Shown: positions 15,281 to 22,982 of the stretch, piece by piece
How the letters are laid out: each line of letters begins with the position of its first letter
Position numbering within the stretch: the stretch's first letter is position 1
Assembly: GCA_043738425.1 (NCBI GenBank)
Contig: JAYUGJ010000066.1
Span: 1-40,660, forward strand
DNA from: PBB1 sp043738425
GTDB lineage: Bacteria > Pseudomonadota > Gammaproteobacteria > Burkholderiales > Burkholderiaceae_C
Direction: 5' to 3'
DNA: 40,660 nucleotides
Translations under genes and position numbers: made by a program
The notes under the pieces: generated by a model
Told to the model about the DNA's origin: nothing
What the model saw: the letters and a program-made list of their open reading frames with translations, nothing else
The model's database searches: none

Positions 15281-15445
15281 ATGGAAACCAACAGCTTCGT
15301 TATCTACCTGATCATGGCAACGTTCGGTCTGGCGATTGCGTTCGGCATCTGGCAGTGGTTCAAAGTGCAGCGCTCGCAGCGGCTGCACCACCACGCGGCC
15401 AAACCGCCGCCCGGCACCCCGCTGCCACCGAAAAGAACGCCATAA
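15281..15445 (+). CDS. Small single-helix membrane protein, unknown
   Basis: 54 residues, too short for most gene finders to weigh strongly, but AAAGGA lies about seven bases before the ATG and a clean intrinsic terminator follows directly. Residues 6-27 (FVIYLIMATFGLAIAFGIWQWF) form one membrane helix; the tail is basic, with HHHAAKPPPGTPLPPKRTP. No family recognised. It resembles small membrane proteins that associate with larger complexes, but no partner is evident. Confidence 0.7.
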   Translation: METNSFVIYLIMATFGLAIAFGIWQWFKVQRSQRLHHHAAKPPPGTPLPPKRTP

Positions 15446-15473
15446 AAAAAGCCCCTCGATGAGGGGCTTTTTT
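15444..15473. terminator. Bidirectional intrinsic terminator
   Basis: A-tract, GCCCCTC (15451-15457), 3-base loop, GAGGGGC (15461-15467), then TTTTTT. It follows the small membrane protein gene at once on the plus strand, and the A-tract lets it end the leftward hemerythrin transcript as well. Confidence 0.93.
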
Positions 15474-15497
15474 GTGCACACCATCTTGTGCACACCA
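15472..15497. repeat. Direct repeat carrying two TGTGCACA palindromes
   Basis: TTGTGCACACCA occurs at 15472-15483 and again at 15486-15497 (14-bp period). Each contains the 8-bp palindrome TGTGCACA. The site lies between the terminator and the 3' end of the hemerythrin gene. Confidence 0.7.
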
Positions 15498-15504
15498 GGC
15501 GCAC

Positions 15505-16149
15505 TCACATCGGCTTGGCCGTTTTGGCAGACCGTGCGGGCGACGGCGCGCGTTCGTTGCCGCGCAGCGCCTCGGTCGGCCTGAAGCCGAATTCCACTTT
15601 GTCGGTTTTTTTCTTCGCCGACTTCGCACGCAGTGTCGATTTCGTTTCGACCTCGGCTGCCGCGCCGGCATGCTGCGTCAGCTCTTCGCGCCGCTGGCCC
15701 ATGTCGGCGGCAATGTTTACCCAGTCGAGATCGCCACGTTCGAGTTGCGGAAACATCACCTCTTCTTCCTCGTCGACATGGTGGATCAGGTACTCACACA
15801 ACACCGTGAACCGCGCAGCGTATTTGTCGTCGCTCGCGGTCATCGCTTGCAACCGCTCGATCAGCGCGTGCATCGATTCATGCTCGACCTCGGCTTCATT
15901 GAGCAGGTCATCGTCGGCGGTGCCGCGAGCCGCCGGATACAGCAGCTCTTCTTCCAGCGTGGCGTGCACCGTCAGTTCGGCGAGCGCCTGCTGCACCAGC
16001 TCCTGGCATTGCGCGACATCGGCATCCGGGTCGAGCTTTTGAAACTCGCGATAAATCTTCTTCACGTGTTTGTGATCCGCGACCAATTGCGTGATCACCT
16101 GCTTGCGTGCGGCGTTGACCACACGGCTGTTGACTTGTCCGCTTTCCAT
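15505..16149 (-). CDS. Hemerythrin-domain protein
   Basis: 214 residues. Residues 15-145 form a hemerythrin HHE four-helix bundle with a di-iron ligand set: His26/His28 (DHKHVK), His62 and Glu66 (HATLEEELLYP), His90 (EHESMH), and His123/124 with Glu128 (HHVDEEEEVMFP). Such proteins bind O2 or NO reversibly or sense iron/oxygen; the cytoplasmic location is inferred from the lack of a signal. The C-terminal 60 residues are basic and Ala/Lys-rich (RAKSAKKKTDKVEFG) and lie outside the domain, perhaps a nucleic-acid or membrane contact. GAAGGGGAACC before the ATG supports this start over the longer open frame. Confidence 0.9.
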   Translation of the reverse strand: MESGQVNSRVVNAARKQVITQLVADHKHVKKIYREFQKLDPDADVAQCQELVQQALAELTVHATLEEELLYPAARGTADDDLLNEAEVEHESMHALIERLQAMTASDDKYAARFTVLCEYLIHHVDEEEEVMFPQLERGDLDWVNIAADMGQRREELTQHAGAAAEVETKSTLRAKSAKKKTDKVEFGFRPTEALRGNERAPSPARSAKTAKPM

Positions 16150-16342
16150 GGATGGTTCCCCTTCAGTTTTCCGGCGCACCGTGCACCAGTCCTGCACCGA
16201 ATGGCAAACGCTGTGCCGCGTACCGCCGACCCGCGCCGGGTGGGGCGACACCGTCGACACGACGCCCGCCGACCACTCGGAATTTTTTACGGCAATCGCT
16301 GCACCCGCCGGAAAAAATTACCGTGGCTGCGGCGCGGTGTGG

Positions 16343-17200
16343 TCAACCGGCCGCGAAAGGGCAGACCCAATCGGTGCCGACCGCGCGGCCCGAATACTGC
16401 GCGACCTCGGAGCGCTCACCGAAGTCGGCCGCCATCGGGTTGATGTCGCCTTGCAGCAAGGCGTCGCGGGCCTGAATCTTGTCGCGCACGGTCGCAAATT
16501 TGCCGCTGCTGCGCAGCTCGACGAACTGCTCATGCAGGTTGAAAACAATCGCCGGCTGCGGCGTGCGCCGGGCCAGGCGCGACGCCGCCGGGTGCATGCC
16601 AATCAAGAAAAAGGCGCGGCCACGCACACTGAATGAAAACGCCGGGTCATTCGCTGCCGACGCCACCGCGCGCGACCAACCGTACTGCTGCTTGTCGATG
16701 TCGTGTAGCTGCTGCAGTTGGTCCCACAGCGCGACTTCGAAGTCCAGTTCATTCGCCGGTGCAGCGCCGTCAAACCACGCGATGAATGACACCACGCCTT
16801 GCACCGGCTGCGGAAATTCCGTGCAAAACGAATACAGGTCACGGCACAGGGCGCTTGCGTTACCCGCGTGCGCCAGCGGCCCATACGTGCCGAGGCGAAA
16901 CGCATCGCGGTTGAAAACCGAGCGCGCCATCACGCACGGATAGTCGCTCGCCATCACCAGCGTGTGCAAGGCGTCGCAGGCGTCGCGCGCGCGCGCCAGT
17001 GCGCTGTCTTCTACGCGGCTTGCGCAACCGCTGTCTCGCCGACCACGATCGGGCCGAACGCCATCCCGGCCTGCGGCGGCGGTCTGCGCACTTTTTGGCT
17101 CGCCGATTCGCTGGCCGCCTTGGTCGTGTGGGGTCTCATGCCATGCACCGCTGGTGCGGCCGGTGGCGAGCGGGTGATCAACCTGGGGATCGAGGTACAT
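16343..17200 (-). CDS. YqcI/YcgG-family (GntA-type) heme-dependent N-oxygenase-like protein
   Basis: 285 residues; about 85-283 match the YqcI/YcgG family closely: SDYPCVMARSVF, WDQLQQLHDIDK, DPAFSFSVRGRAFFLIGMHPAASRLARR (split here at His203), VFNLHEQF, GDINPMAADFGE, YSGRAV and WVCPF. Characterised members are heme proteins that hydroxylate guanidino or related nitrogens, such as GntA in guanitoxin biosynthesis; the substrate here is unknown. The first ~85 residues are unlike the family, so the true start may be downstream (Met83 or Met91). The gene is divergent from a DUF1989 gene across 212 bp, which likely holds both promoters. Confidence 0.85.
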   Translation of the reverse strand: MYLDPQVDHPLATGRTSGAWHETPHDQGGQRIGEPKSAQTAAAGRDGVRPDRGRRDSGCASRVEDSALARARDACDALHTLVMASDYPCVMARSVFNRDAFRLGTYGPLAHAGNASALCRDLYSFCTEFPQPVQGVVSFIAWFDGAAPANELDFEVALWDQLQQLHDIDKQQYGWSRAVASAANDPAFSFSVRGRAFFLIGMHPAASRLARRTPQPAIVFNLHEQFVELRSSGKFATVRDKIQARDALLQGDINPMAADFGERSEVAQYSGRAVGTDWVCPFAAG

Positions 17201-17412
17201 ACGCGTTGAATAAAGTTTTGGCGCACGACTGTCGCGTGAGCGCAGCGCCTGCGCCGTAGGACGTGCCCGCCTGCTGGCGTCGGGCCGCAGGCCGGCCAGC
17301 GGTCGGGCGGCTGCGGGCTTTTTCCTACATGCGCTTGCGGCAGATGGCGTTGACGCAGCCGGTGGCGGCTCGGTATGGTTTGCGTTGCAACACGGCACCG
17401 AGGCAGCCCGCC

Positions 17413-18108
17413 ATGCGACCACTTTCCGCGCGCCAGACGCTCGCTGATCAGCTCACACACATACGCTCGCAACTGGTGCCGCCGGCGCCCGGGCGAACCG
17501 ACAACCGCATCGCGCCACAACACGGCGACAGCTTCATGCTGCGCAAGGGCGAGGTGCTGCGGGTGACTGATCCGCAGGGCGAGCAGGTGGCCGATTTGTT
17601 CGCGTTCGAAACCGATCACCACGACCGCTGGCTGTCGTCGGGCCGCTCGCTCGACTACGCCGGCAAAACCCGGTTAAGCACCGGTGATGTGCTGTACAGC
17701 AACGACAGCCGACCGATGTTCACCATCGTCGGCGACACCGTGGGCCGCCACGATTTCCTGTTGACGCCGTGCAGCCAGGAAATGTTTGAAAAGCTGTACG
17801 GCTGCGCCGAACACCACCCCAGCTGCTTCGAGAACTTGGCTAAACACCTGGCCCCATACGGTGTGCGGGCCTGCCAGATTCACACCACCTTCAATATTTT
17901 CATGCGGGTAGACACTGACACCAGCGGCGCAATACAGGTGCAGCCACCGCTGTCGCGAGCCGGTGACTACATCGAGCTGCGTGCCGAAATGGACTTGCTG
18001 TGCGGGCTGACCGCATGCGCCGCCGAAGGTTCGAACAACGGCACCTTCAAGCCGATCGACTACCGAATTGCCGACCGGCCGACCCACCCGTCGGCCACCC
18101 CTGCCTAA
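17413..18108 (+). CDS. DUF1989 / urea carboxylase-associated family protein
   Basis: 231 residues. Family hallmarks are LRKGEVLRVTDPQGEQVADLFAF, then LSTGDVLYSNDSRPMFTIV, DTVGRHDFLLTPCSQEMF, HPSCFENLAKHLAPYGV, TFNIFMRVDTD, and GDYIELRAEMDLLCGLTAC, where conserved Cys and His can bind zinc. Relatives near urea carboxylase form carboxyguanidine deiminase, so a deiminase-like reaction on a guanidino or amidine compound is plausible (inference). Residues 1-40 are less conserved. ATG 17413 is used because the family's N-terminal region starts soon after. The GST gene follows after 15 bp, so they likely form an operon. Confidence 0.87.
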   Translation: MRPLSARQTLADQLTHIRSQLVPPAPGRTDNRIAPQHGDSFMLRKGEVLRVTDPQGEQVADLFAFETDHHDRWLSSGRSLDYAGKTRLSTGDVLYSNDSRPMFTIVGDTVGRHDFLLTPCSQEMFEKLYGCAEHHPSCFENLAKHLAPYGVRACQIHTTFNIFMRVDTDTSGAIQVQPPLSRAGDYIELRAEMDLLCGLTACAAEGSNNGTFKPIDYRIADRPTHPSATPA

Positions 18109-18123
18109 CCGGAGCACCACCCC

Positions 18124-18780
18124 ATGACCACTGCCGCACTCACGGTCCACCACCTGAACAATTCACGCTCGCAACGCATCGTCTGGCTGTGCGAAGAATT
18201 GAGCCTCGACTACACGTTGATCAAACACCACCGCGACCCGACCACCCAGCGCTCGCCGCAGTCGCTGTACCAGGCGCACCCGCTGGGCAAAGCGCCGACC
18301 ATCGAGCACGCTGGTCAAACCGTCGTCGAGTCGGAAGCGGTCTTCGAATACATCTGCAACGTGTGCGCCGACGGCCGCCTGAGCCGCAAGGCCGGCGATG
18401 CCGACTACGGTCAATACCTGCAGTGGCTGGCCTATGCGGAAGGCACGTTGTTCCCCGGCCTGTTGGTCGACTTGGTTTACGCCTGGACCGGTGCAGGCAA
18501 CCCGGCATTGATGGAATTTTTCGAAGTCGAAATCGTCAAGAACCACCAGTACATCGAAGACGCATTGCACTCGCGCGACCACCTGCTCGCGTCCGGCTTT
18601 TCGGCCGCCGACATCAACTTGGCGTGGGCGCTCGAATTCAGCGAATGCCGCGGCAGGCTGAAAAACTTTCCGGCCTTGCGCGCCTACCTTGCCCGCATGC
18701 GTGAACGCGATGGTTATCGGCGCGGCATCACCCGCGGCGGGCCGCAAGACTTGTCGGTGTTTTCGGCCGGCGCGGCGTAA
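18124..18780 (+). CDS. Glutathione S-transferase family protein
   Basis: 218 residues of standard GST length. The N-terminal thioredoxin-like domain has VHHLNNSRSQRIVWLCEEL (Ser near residue 15 at the catalytic site), HPLGKAPTIEH and the glutathione contact VESEAVFEYI. The C-terminal helical domain contains YLQWLAYAEGTLFPGLL and FSAADINLAWALEF, the N-capping box motif. The layout is that of the Ure2p/YfcG-like or fungal-like bacterial GSTs. It may conjugate or isomerise a product of the neighbouring DUF1989 enzyme, but this is inference. CGGAG lies ten bases before the ATG. Confidence 0.92.
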   Translation: MTTAALTVHHLNNSRSQRIVWLCEELSLDYTLIKHHRDPTTQRSPQSLYQAHPLGKAPTIEHAGQTVVESEAVFEYICNVCADGRLSRKAGDADYGQYLQWLAYAEGTLFPGLLVDLVYAWTGAGNPALMEFFEVEIVKNHQYIEDALHSRDHLLASGFSAADINLAWALEFSECRGRLKNFPALRAYLARMRERDGYRRGITRGGPQDLSVFSAGAA

Positions 18781-18886
18781 ACCGCATCGACGCACTCGGC
18801 AGCGTGTCGCGCTGCCCGGGTTGCACTCGCGTTGTTCACGGGCTGGCCGCGGTTGGTCAGCGAATCACTTTTGTACCTACGTATCG

Positions 18887-20230
18887 ATGAACGCCAGTCG
18901 CGCATTTGTTTGCTGTTGCGGCAGCCCTGTTTTTTTCGGCAACACCGATTGTTTGGCGTGCCAAAAACCGCTGGGCTTCGACGCAACTCACGCTCGCTTG
19001 TTGACGCTGGTGCCGCATCCGGGGGGCGGTGGTTGGCAGGCGATGAACGACACATCGGCCCAGCCCGCGATGTACCGACGTTGCGCCAACCTCGACTCGG
19101 CGTGCCATTGCAATTGGCTGGTGGACGAGGGCGGTGCCGCCGCGATGACTCCGGTATCGGCGCCCGCGACATCACCATCGATATCGCCAGCGACATCGCC
19201 CGTCACGTCGCAAACCGAACCGCCAGCGCAGGCGACCACCGACGCACCCACGCCGCGGGTCGCGCCCGCGCTGTGCCGCAGCTGCCGCACCACGCGCATG
19301 CTGCCGGACTTGTCGATCGATGCAAACGCGATTGCGTGGATGCGCATCGAGTCGGCCAAGCGCCGGTTGTTTGCCTCGCTGATCGCGCGTGGTTTGCCGG
19401 TCGCCTCAAAGGTGGCCGAAGACCCGCAGCGCGGCTTGGCGTTCGACCTGCTTCACGCGCTTGCTGGTGGGCCGGCGGTGGTGACCGGCCACGACGACGG
19501 CGTCATCACGCTCGATGTCGAAGAGGCCGACGATGCAACGCGCGAGCAGCGTCGCAGCCACCTCATGGAACCGTACCGCACGCTGCTGGGCCACCTGCGG
19601 CATGAAAGCGGCCACTACTACTGGCAGCGCCTGGTCGACGGTGGCCCGTGGCACGCGCCGTTTCGCCAATTGTTCGGCGACGAACGCACTGATTACGCGG
19701 CGGCCTTGCAACGGCACTATGCGAACGGGCCGGCCGCGAACTGGGGCACGTTCGCAGTCACCGCGTACGCCAGCAGCCACCCGTGGGAAGACTGGGCCGA
19801 AACCTGGGCCCACTACCTGCACATGGTCGACACGCTGGCAACCGCACACGGCTTCGCGCTCGACACGTCGCAGGCAGAACTGCGCTGCCCGCCGTACACC
19901 GCACAAGATTTTCAGCAAGCACAGGCCGCATTCACGAATGGCGATGCAGGCCCGCAAGACGCGGCGAACGCTGGCCACAGCGACAACAGCAACGGCAACG
20001 GCAACAGCAACAACAACACCAACAACACCACCAACCACAGCGACCGCGACGCCGCAGATTTCGCGCTGCTCGCCACCCAGTGGACCGCGCTGACCGGCGT
20101 GCTCAACGAGTTGTCGCGCAGCATGGGCGTGGCGGACTTTTATCCGTTCGTTTGGTCGCTGCCTGCGGTGCAAAAAATGTATTTCGTGCACCGCGTTATG
20201 CAGTCGGCAAGCGGCGTGCTTCGCGCCTGA
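18887..20230 (+). CDS. Putative zinc-binding metallopeptidase with repeat insertions
   Basis: 447 residues. Catalytic motif RHESGHYYW (HExxH at 239-243) followed by RTDYAAAL and SSHPWEDWAETWAHYLHMVDTL, which matches the bacterial 'putative zinc-binding metallopeptidase' family (Peptidase Mx type). The N-terminus is a zinc-ribbon region with Cys9/11, Cys22/25, Cys66, Cys74/76 and CRSC (130-133). Two low-complexity insertions break otherwise conserved regions: residues 86-125 (PxxS repeats) between CNWLVDEG and ALCRSC, and about 360-390 (Asn/Gly-rich). Substrate unknown; the lack of a signal suggests the cytoplasm. ATG 18887 begins the Cys-rich segment; no clear ribosome site was seen. Confidence 0.85.
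   Translation: MNASRAFVCCCGSPVFFGNTDCLACQKPLGFDATHARLLTLVPHPGGGGWQAMNDTSAQPAMYRRCANLDSACHCNWLVDEGGAAAMTPVSAPATSPSISPATSPVTSQTEPPAQATTDAPTPRVAPALCRSCRTTRMLPDLSIDANAIAWMRIESAKRRLFASLIARGLPVASKVAEDPQRGLAFDLLHALAGGPAVVTGHDDGVITLDVEEADDATREQRRSHLMEPYRTLLGHLRHESGHYYWQRLVDGGPWHAPFRQLFGDERTDYAAALQRHYANGPAANWGTFAVTAYASSHPWEDWAETWAHYLHMVDTLATAHGFALDTSQAELRCPPYTAQDFQQAQAAFTNGDAGPQDAANAGHSDNSNGNGNSNNNTNNTTNHSDRDAADFALLATQWTALTGVLNELSRSMGVADFYPFVWSLPAVQKMYFVHRVMQSASGVLRA
19151..19210. repeat. Five 12-bp units inserted in the metallopeptidase gene
   Basis: Units of 12 bases ending in TCG or TCA (for example CCAGCGACATCG, CCCGTCACGTCG) give PVSA, PATS, PSIS, PATS, PVTS in the protein, between two halves of the zinc-ribbon region. 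Confidence 0.8.
19982..20040. repeat. Period-6 AAC-rich repeat in the metallopeptidase gene
   Basis: AACAGC, AACGGC, AACGGC, AACAGC, AACAAC, AACACC and similar units encode an Asn/Gly/Ser/Thr-rich loop (about residues 366-385). It is a second in-frame low-complexity insertion in the same gene. Confidence 0.85.
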
Positions 20231-20394
20231 CCGCGGCGTCCCGGTACCTGCGGGGTCGCTGTCGGGTCCCCAAATGGATTCGCCGCTCGGATCACCGCTG
20301 GGATCGCGGATTGCCATCAGGCGGAAGCACGCTTTTCAACCCGCACGCGGTCAATGCGTGCGCTCCGACTGGCCACCACATCGAAGGATTACCC
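20231..20394. other. Intergenic region upstream of the formaldehyde dehydrogenase unit
   Basis: Contains three degenerate 12-base units at 20277-20312 (GGATTCGCCGCT, CGGATCACCGCT, GGGATCGCGGAT). A promoter for the downstream pair of genes must lie here, but I see no convincing -35/-10 pair. Confidence 0.4.
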
Positions 20395-20544
20395 ATGAAC
20401 ACCACCACCGCGCGGGCAAGCGATGCTTGTCGCCGCCAAACCCAACAACCGCTCAACGCATTGCCGCGCGCCCCACGCCGTGGCCAGGCTGCCGCGCCCC
20501 CACCGGCATTTGCAGCGGGCACCACCACGCGGGCGGCTCCATGA
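20395..20544 (+). CDS. 49-residue leader ORF coupled to formaldehyde dehydrogenase
   Basis: ATG 20395 follows GAAGGATT (20383-20390) at ideal spacing. The 49-residue product is basic and Thr/Arg/Pro/Ala-rich (starts MNTTTARASDAC, ends TTTRAAP), with no recognised domain. Its TGA (20542-20544) overlaps the ATG of the dehydrogenase (ATGA). The dehydrogenase has only a weak GGGCGG upstream, so ribosomes probably reach it by reading this ORF. Whether the peptide is functional is unknown. Confidence 0.5.
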   Translation: MNTTTARASDACRRQTQQPLNALPRAPRRGQAAAPPPAFAAGTTTRAAP

Positions 20545-21680
20545 AGGCGCTGGTCTACCACGGGCCGAAAGACGTGTCGGTCAAGCAGGTGCCCGATGCG
20601 GCGATCGAGCGCCCCGGCGACGTGCTCGTTCAAGTCACCAGCAGCAACATCTGCGGTTCCGATCTGCACATGTACGAAGGCCGCACCGACATGGAGCCGG
20701 GCCGCATCCTGGGCCATGAAAACCTCGGCGTGGTGATCGACGTAGGCAAGGCGGTCGACCGCATCAAAGTAGGCGACCGGGTGTGCCTGCCGTTCAACAT
20801 CGGCTGCGGCTTTTGCGCCAACTGCGAACAAGGTCTAAGCGGCTATTGCCTGACCGTCAACCCCGGCAGCGTCGGCGGGGCGTACGGCTTTGCCGGCATG
20901 GGGCCGTACAGCGGCGGCCAGGCCGAGCTGCTGCGCGTGCCCTACGGCGACTACAACTGCCTGCTGCTGCCACCGGATTCAGCGGAAAAAGAAACCGATT
21001 ACGTGATGCTGTCCGACATCTTTCCGACCGGCTACCACGCGACCGAATTGGCCGGTGTGCAGCCCGGCGAAAGCGTCGTTATTTACGGTGCTGGGCCGGT
21101 CGGTTTGATGGCCGCCTGCGCGGCGGTGCTCAAAGGCGCAGCCCAAGTCATGGTGGTCGACAGCCACCCGGACCGCCTGGCGCTGGCCGAAAAAATGGGT
21201 GCGATCGCGATCGACGACACCGAGGGTGGCGGCATTGAACAGGTGATGAAGCTGACCGCGGGTAAAGGTGCCGACCGTGGCTGCGAGTGCGTGGGCTACC
21301 AGTGCTGCAACATGCACCGGGTCGAAGTGCCGAACTTGACGATGAACAACCTGGTTCGATCGGTCAAAGCCACCGGCCGCATCGGCGTGGTCGGTGTCTT
21401 CATCCCACAAGACCCCGGGGCCCGTGACCCGCTCGCGCAGCAGGGTCAGATGGCATTCGACTTCGGTCGCTTCTGGGTCAAGGGGCAAAGCATCGGCACC
21501 GGTCAGGCCAACGTGAAAGCCTACAACCGGCGGCTGTGTAATTTGATCGAGCACGACAAGGTCAAGCCGTCGTGGATCGTCTCGCACGAACTGCCGCTGG
21601 ATCAGGCACCTGAGGCGTACGAGAAATTCGACCGGCGCGAAAAAGGCTGGACCAAAGTCGTGCTGAAGCCCGGCATGTAG
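20541..21680 (+). CDS. fdhA: Glutathione-independent formaldehyde dehydrogenase (zinc MDR)
   Basis: 379 residues, matching P. putida-type formaldehyde dehydrogenase, which oxidises formaldehyde to formate with NAD+ and no free glutathione. Catalytic zinc ligands: Cys38 (SSNICGSDLHMYEG), His59-Glu60 (LGHEN), Asp159 (LSDIFPTGYH). Structural zinc cysteines: Cys89, Cys92, Cys95 and Cys103 (IGCGFCANCEQ). Rossmann motif GAGPVG (183-188). The specific 'CVGYQCCNMHRVEVPN' and 'GVFIPQDPGA' stretches separate this family from other alcohol dehydrogenases. Neighbours give no dedicated formaldehyde pathway, so the role is probably detoxification. Confidence 0.93.
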   Translation: MKALVYHGPKDVSVKQVPDAAIERPGDVLVQVTSSNICGSDLHMYEGRTDMEPGRILGHENLGVVIDVGKAVDRIKVGDRVCLPFNIGCGFCANCEQGLSGYCLTVNPGSVGGAYGFAGMGPYSGGQAELLRVPYGDYNCLLLPPDSAEKETDYVMLSDIFPTGYHATELAGVQPGESVVIYGAGPVGLMAACAAVLKGAAQVMVVDSHPDRLALAEKMGAIAIDDTEGGGIEQVMKLTAGKGADRGCECVGYQCCNMHRVEVPNLTMNNLVRSVKATGRIGVVGVFIPQDPGARDPLAQQGQMAFDFGRFWVKGQSIGTGQANVKAYNRRLCNLIEHDKVKPSWIVSHELPLDQAPEAYEKFDRREKGWTKVVLKPGM

Positions 21681-21769
21681 GGCGACGCTGAACCAGTCCG
21701 CGCCTTGCGCGCGTGGCCGGCTGCGCTGACCCGGCGGTTCGCCACTGTCCATAACCAACGAAAGCACCT

Positions 21770-22933
21770 ATGAAAAATTCGACCCATCACGTGTCCCCGG
21801 TCATTAATACCCGCGCGCTGATCGCCGCAGCATGCGTCGCGGTGATAGGCAGCGCGATGGCGACGCCGAATGCACTGGCAGCCGAGCCCGCCGCGCGCAC
21901 GCCGGTTGGCACATCTGCCACCACGATGGAAAAAACCGGCACCCGGTACCCGGCCGATGCCGACATGCAGGCCGTGCTCGACGAGCTGGCGCTGCTCGGC
22001 GGCAAGCCGATTGAAGACCTGACCCCGGCCGCGGCGCGCTTGCAGCCGACCCCGGCCGACGCGGTGATGTCGCTGCTGAAAAAACGCGGCAAAGACACCG
22101 CGCTGAGCGCATTGGTGCCGGGCGTGACCAGCAGCGACCGTGAGATCGCGGGCGCAGCCGGCAACATGGCGGTGCGCATCTACACGCCCGCTGGCGCGGG
22201 GCCGCATCCGGTAGTGGTTTACTTTCACGGTGGCGGTTGGGTCATCGCCGACAAAGCGGTGTACGACGGCGGCGCGCGGGGCTTATCGAAAACCGCCCAG
22301 GCGGTGGTGGTGTCGGTCGACTACCGCCGCGCGCCGGAAGCGAAATTTCCGGCTGCCTGGGACGACGCACTGGCCGCCTACCGATGGGTAGCGGCGAACG
22401 CCGCATCGATCAACGGCGACCCGAAGCAATTGGCGCTGGCCGGTGAAAGCGCCGGTGGCAACCTGGCGTTGGCCACCGCCATTGCGGTTCGCGATGCGGG
22501 CTTGCCAGCGCCAACTTTCGTGCTGGCGGTTTATCCGGTCGGCCAAACCGGCAACCTCGACACCGCCTCGTACCGCGACAGCGCAACCGCCAAGCCGCTC
22601 AACAAACCCATGATCAGTTGGTTCGTCGACAAGCTGCTCAGCAAGCCCGCCGACCAGTCCGACCCGCGGCTCGATCTGGTCAACGCCAAGCTGGCCGGGC
22701 TGCCGCCGGTGGCGATCATCAATGCGCAAATCGACCCGTTGCGTGAAGACGGTGCAATGCTCGAAGCCGCGCTGAAGAAGGCCGGCGTGAAGGTGCAACG
22801 CACGGTGTACCAAGGCGTGGTGCATGAATTCTTCGGCATGGCGGCGGTGGTGAAACAAGCCGATGTGGCGCAAAAAGCCGCGGGCCGCGCGCTGCAGGCG
22901 TCGTTTCAAACGCGGGTGGCGAACCGGCCTTGA
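21770..22933 (+). CDS. Exported alpha/beta hydrolase (hormone-sensitive lipase type esterase)
   Basis: 387 residues. Residues 1-38 are an export signal (hydrophobic core, cleavage near ALAAEP). The hydrolase domain begins about residue 130: oxyanion motif HGGGW (153-157), nucleophile elbow GESAGG (Ser227), acid Asp322 (NAQIDPLREDG), and His352 (GVVHEFFGM). This is the HSL (family IV) carboxylesterase/lipase layout, acting on short acyl esters in the periplasm. The middle part (60-130) is less conserved. GAAAG lies nine bases before the ATG. It is 89 bp after fdhA on the same strand, possibly co-transcribed. Confidence 0.9.
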   Translation: MKNSTHHVSPVINTRALIAAACVAVIGSAMATPNALAAEPAARTPVGTSATTMEKTGTRYPADADMQAVLDELALLGGKPIEDLTPAAARLQPTPADAVMSLLKKRGKDTALSALVPGVTSSDREIAGAAGNMAVRIYTPAGAGPHPVVVYFHGGGWVIADKAVYDGGARGLSKTAQAVVVSVDYRRAPEAKFPAAWDDALAAYRWVAANAASINGDPKQLALAGESAGGNLALATAIAVRDAGLPAPTFVLAVYPVGQTGNLDTASYRDSATAKPLNKPMISWFVDKLLSKPADQSDPRLDLVNAKLAGLPPVAIINAQIDPLREDGAMLEAALKKAGVKVQRTVYQGVVHEFFGMAAVVKQADVAQKAAGRALQASFQTRVANRP

Positions 22934-22982
22934 TGGCGGGTCTCGGGTCGGCTTGTTTTCATGGCGAACCGATCCGTCAGAT

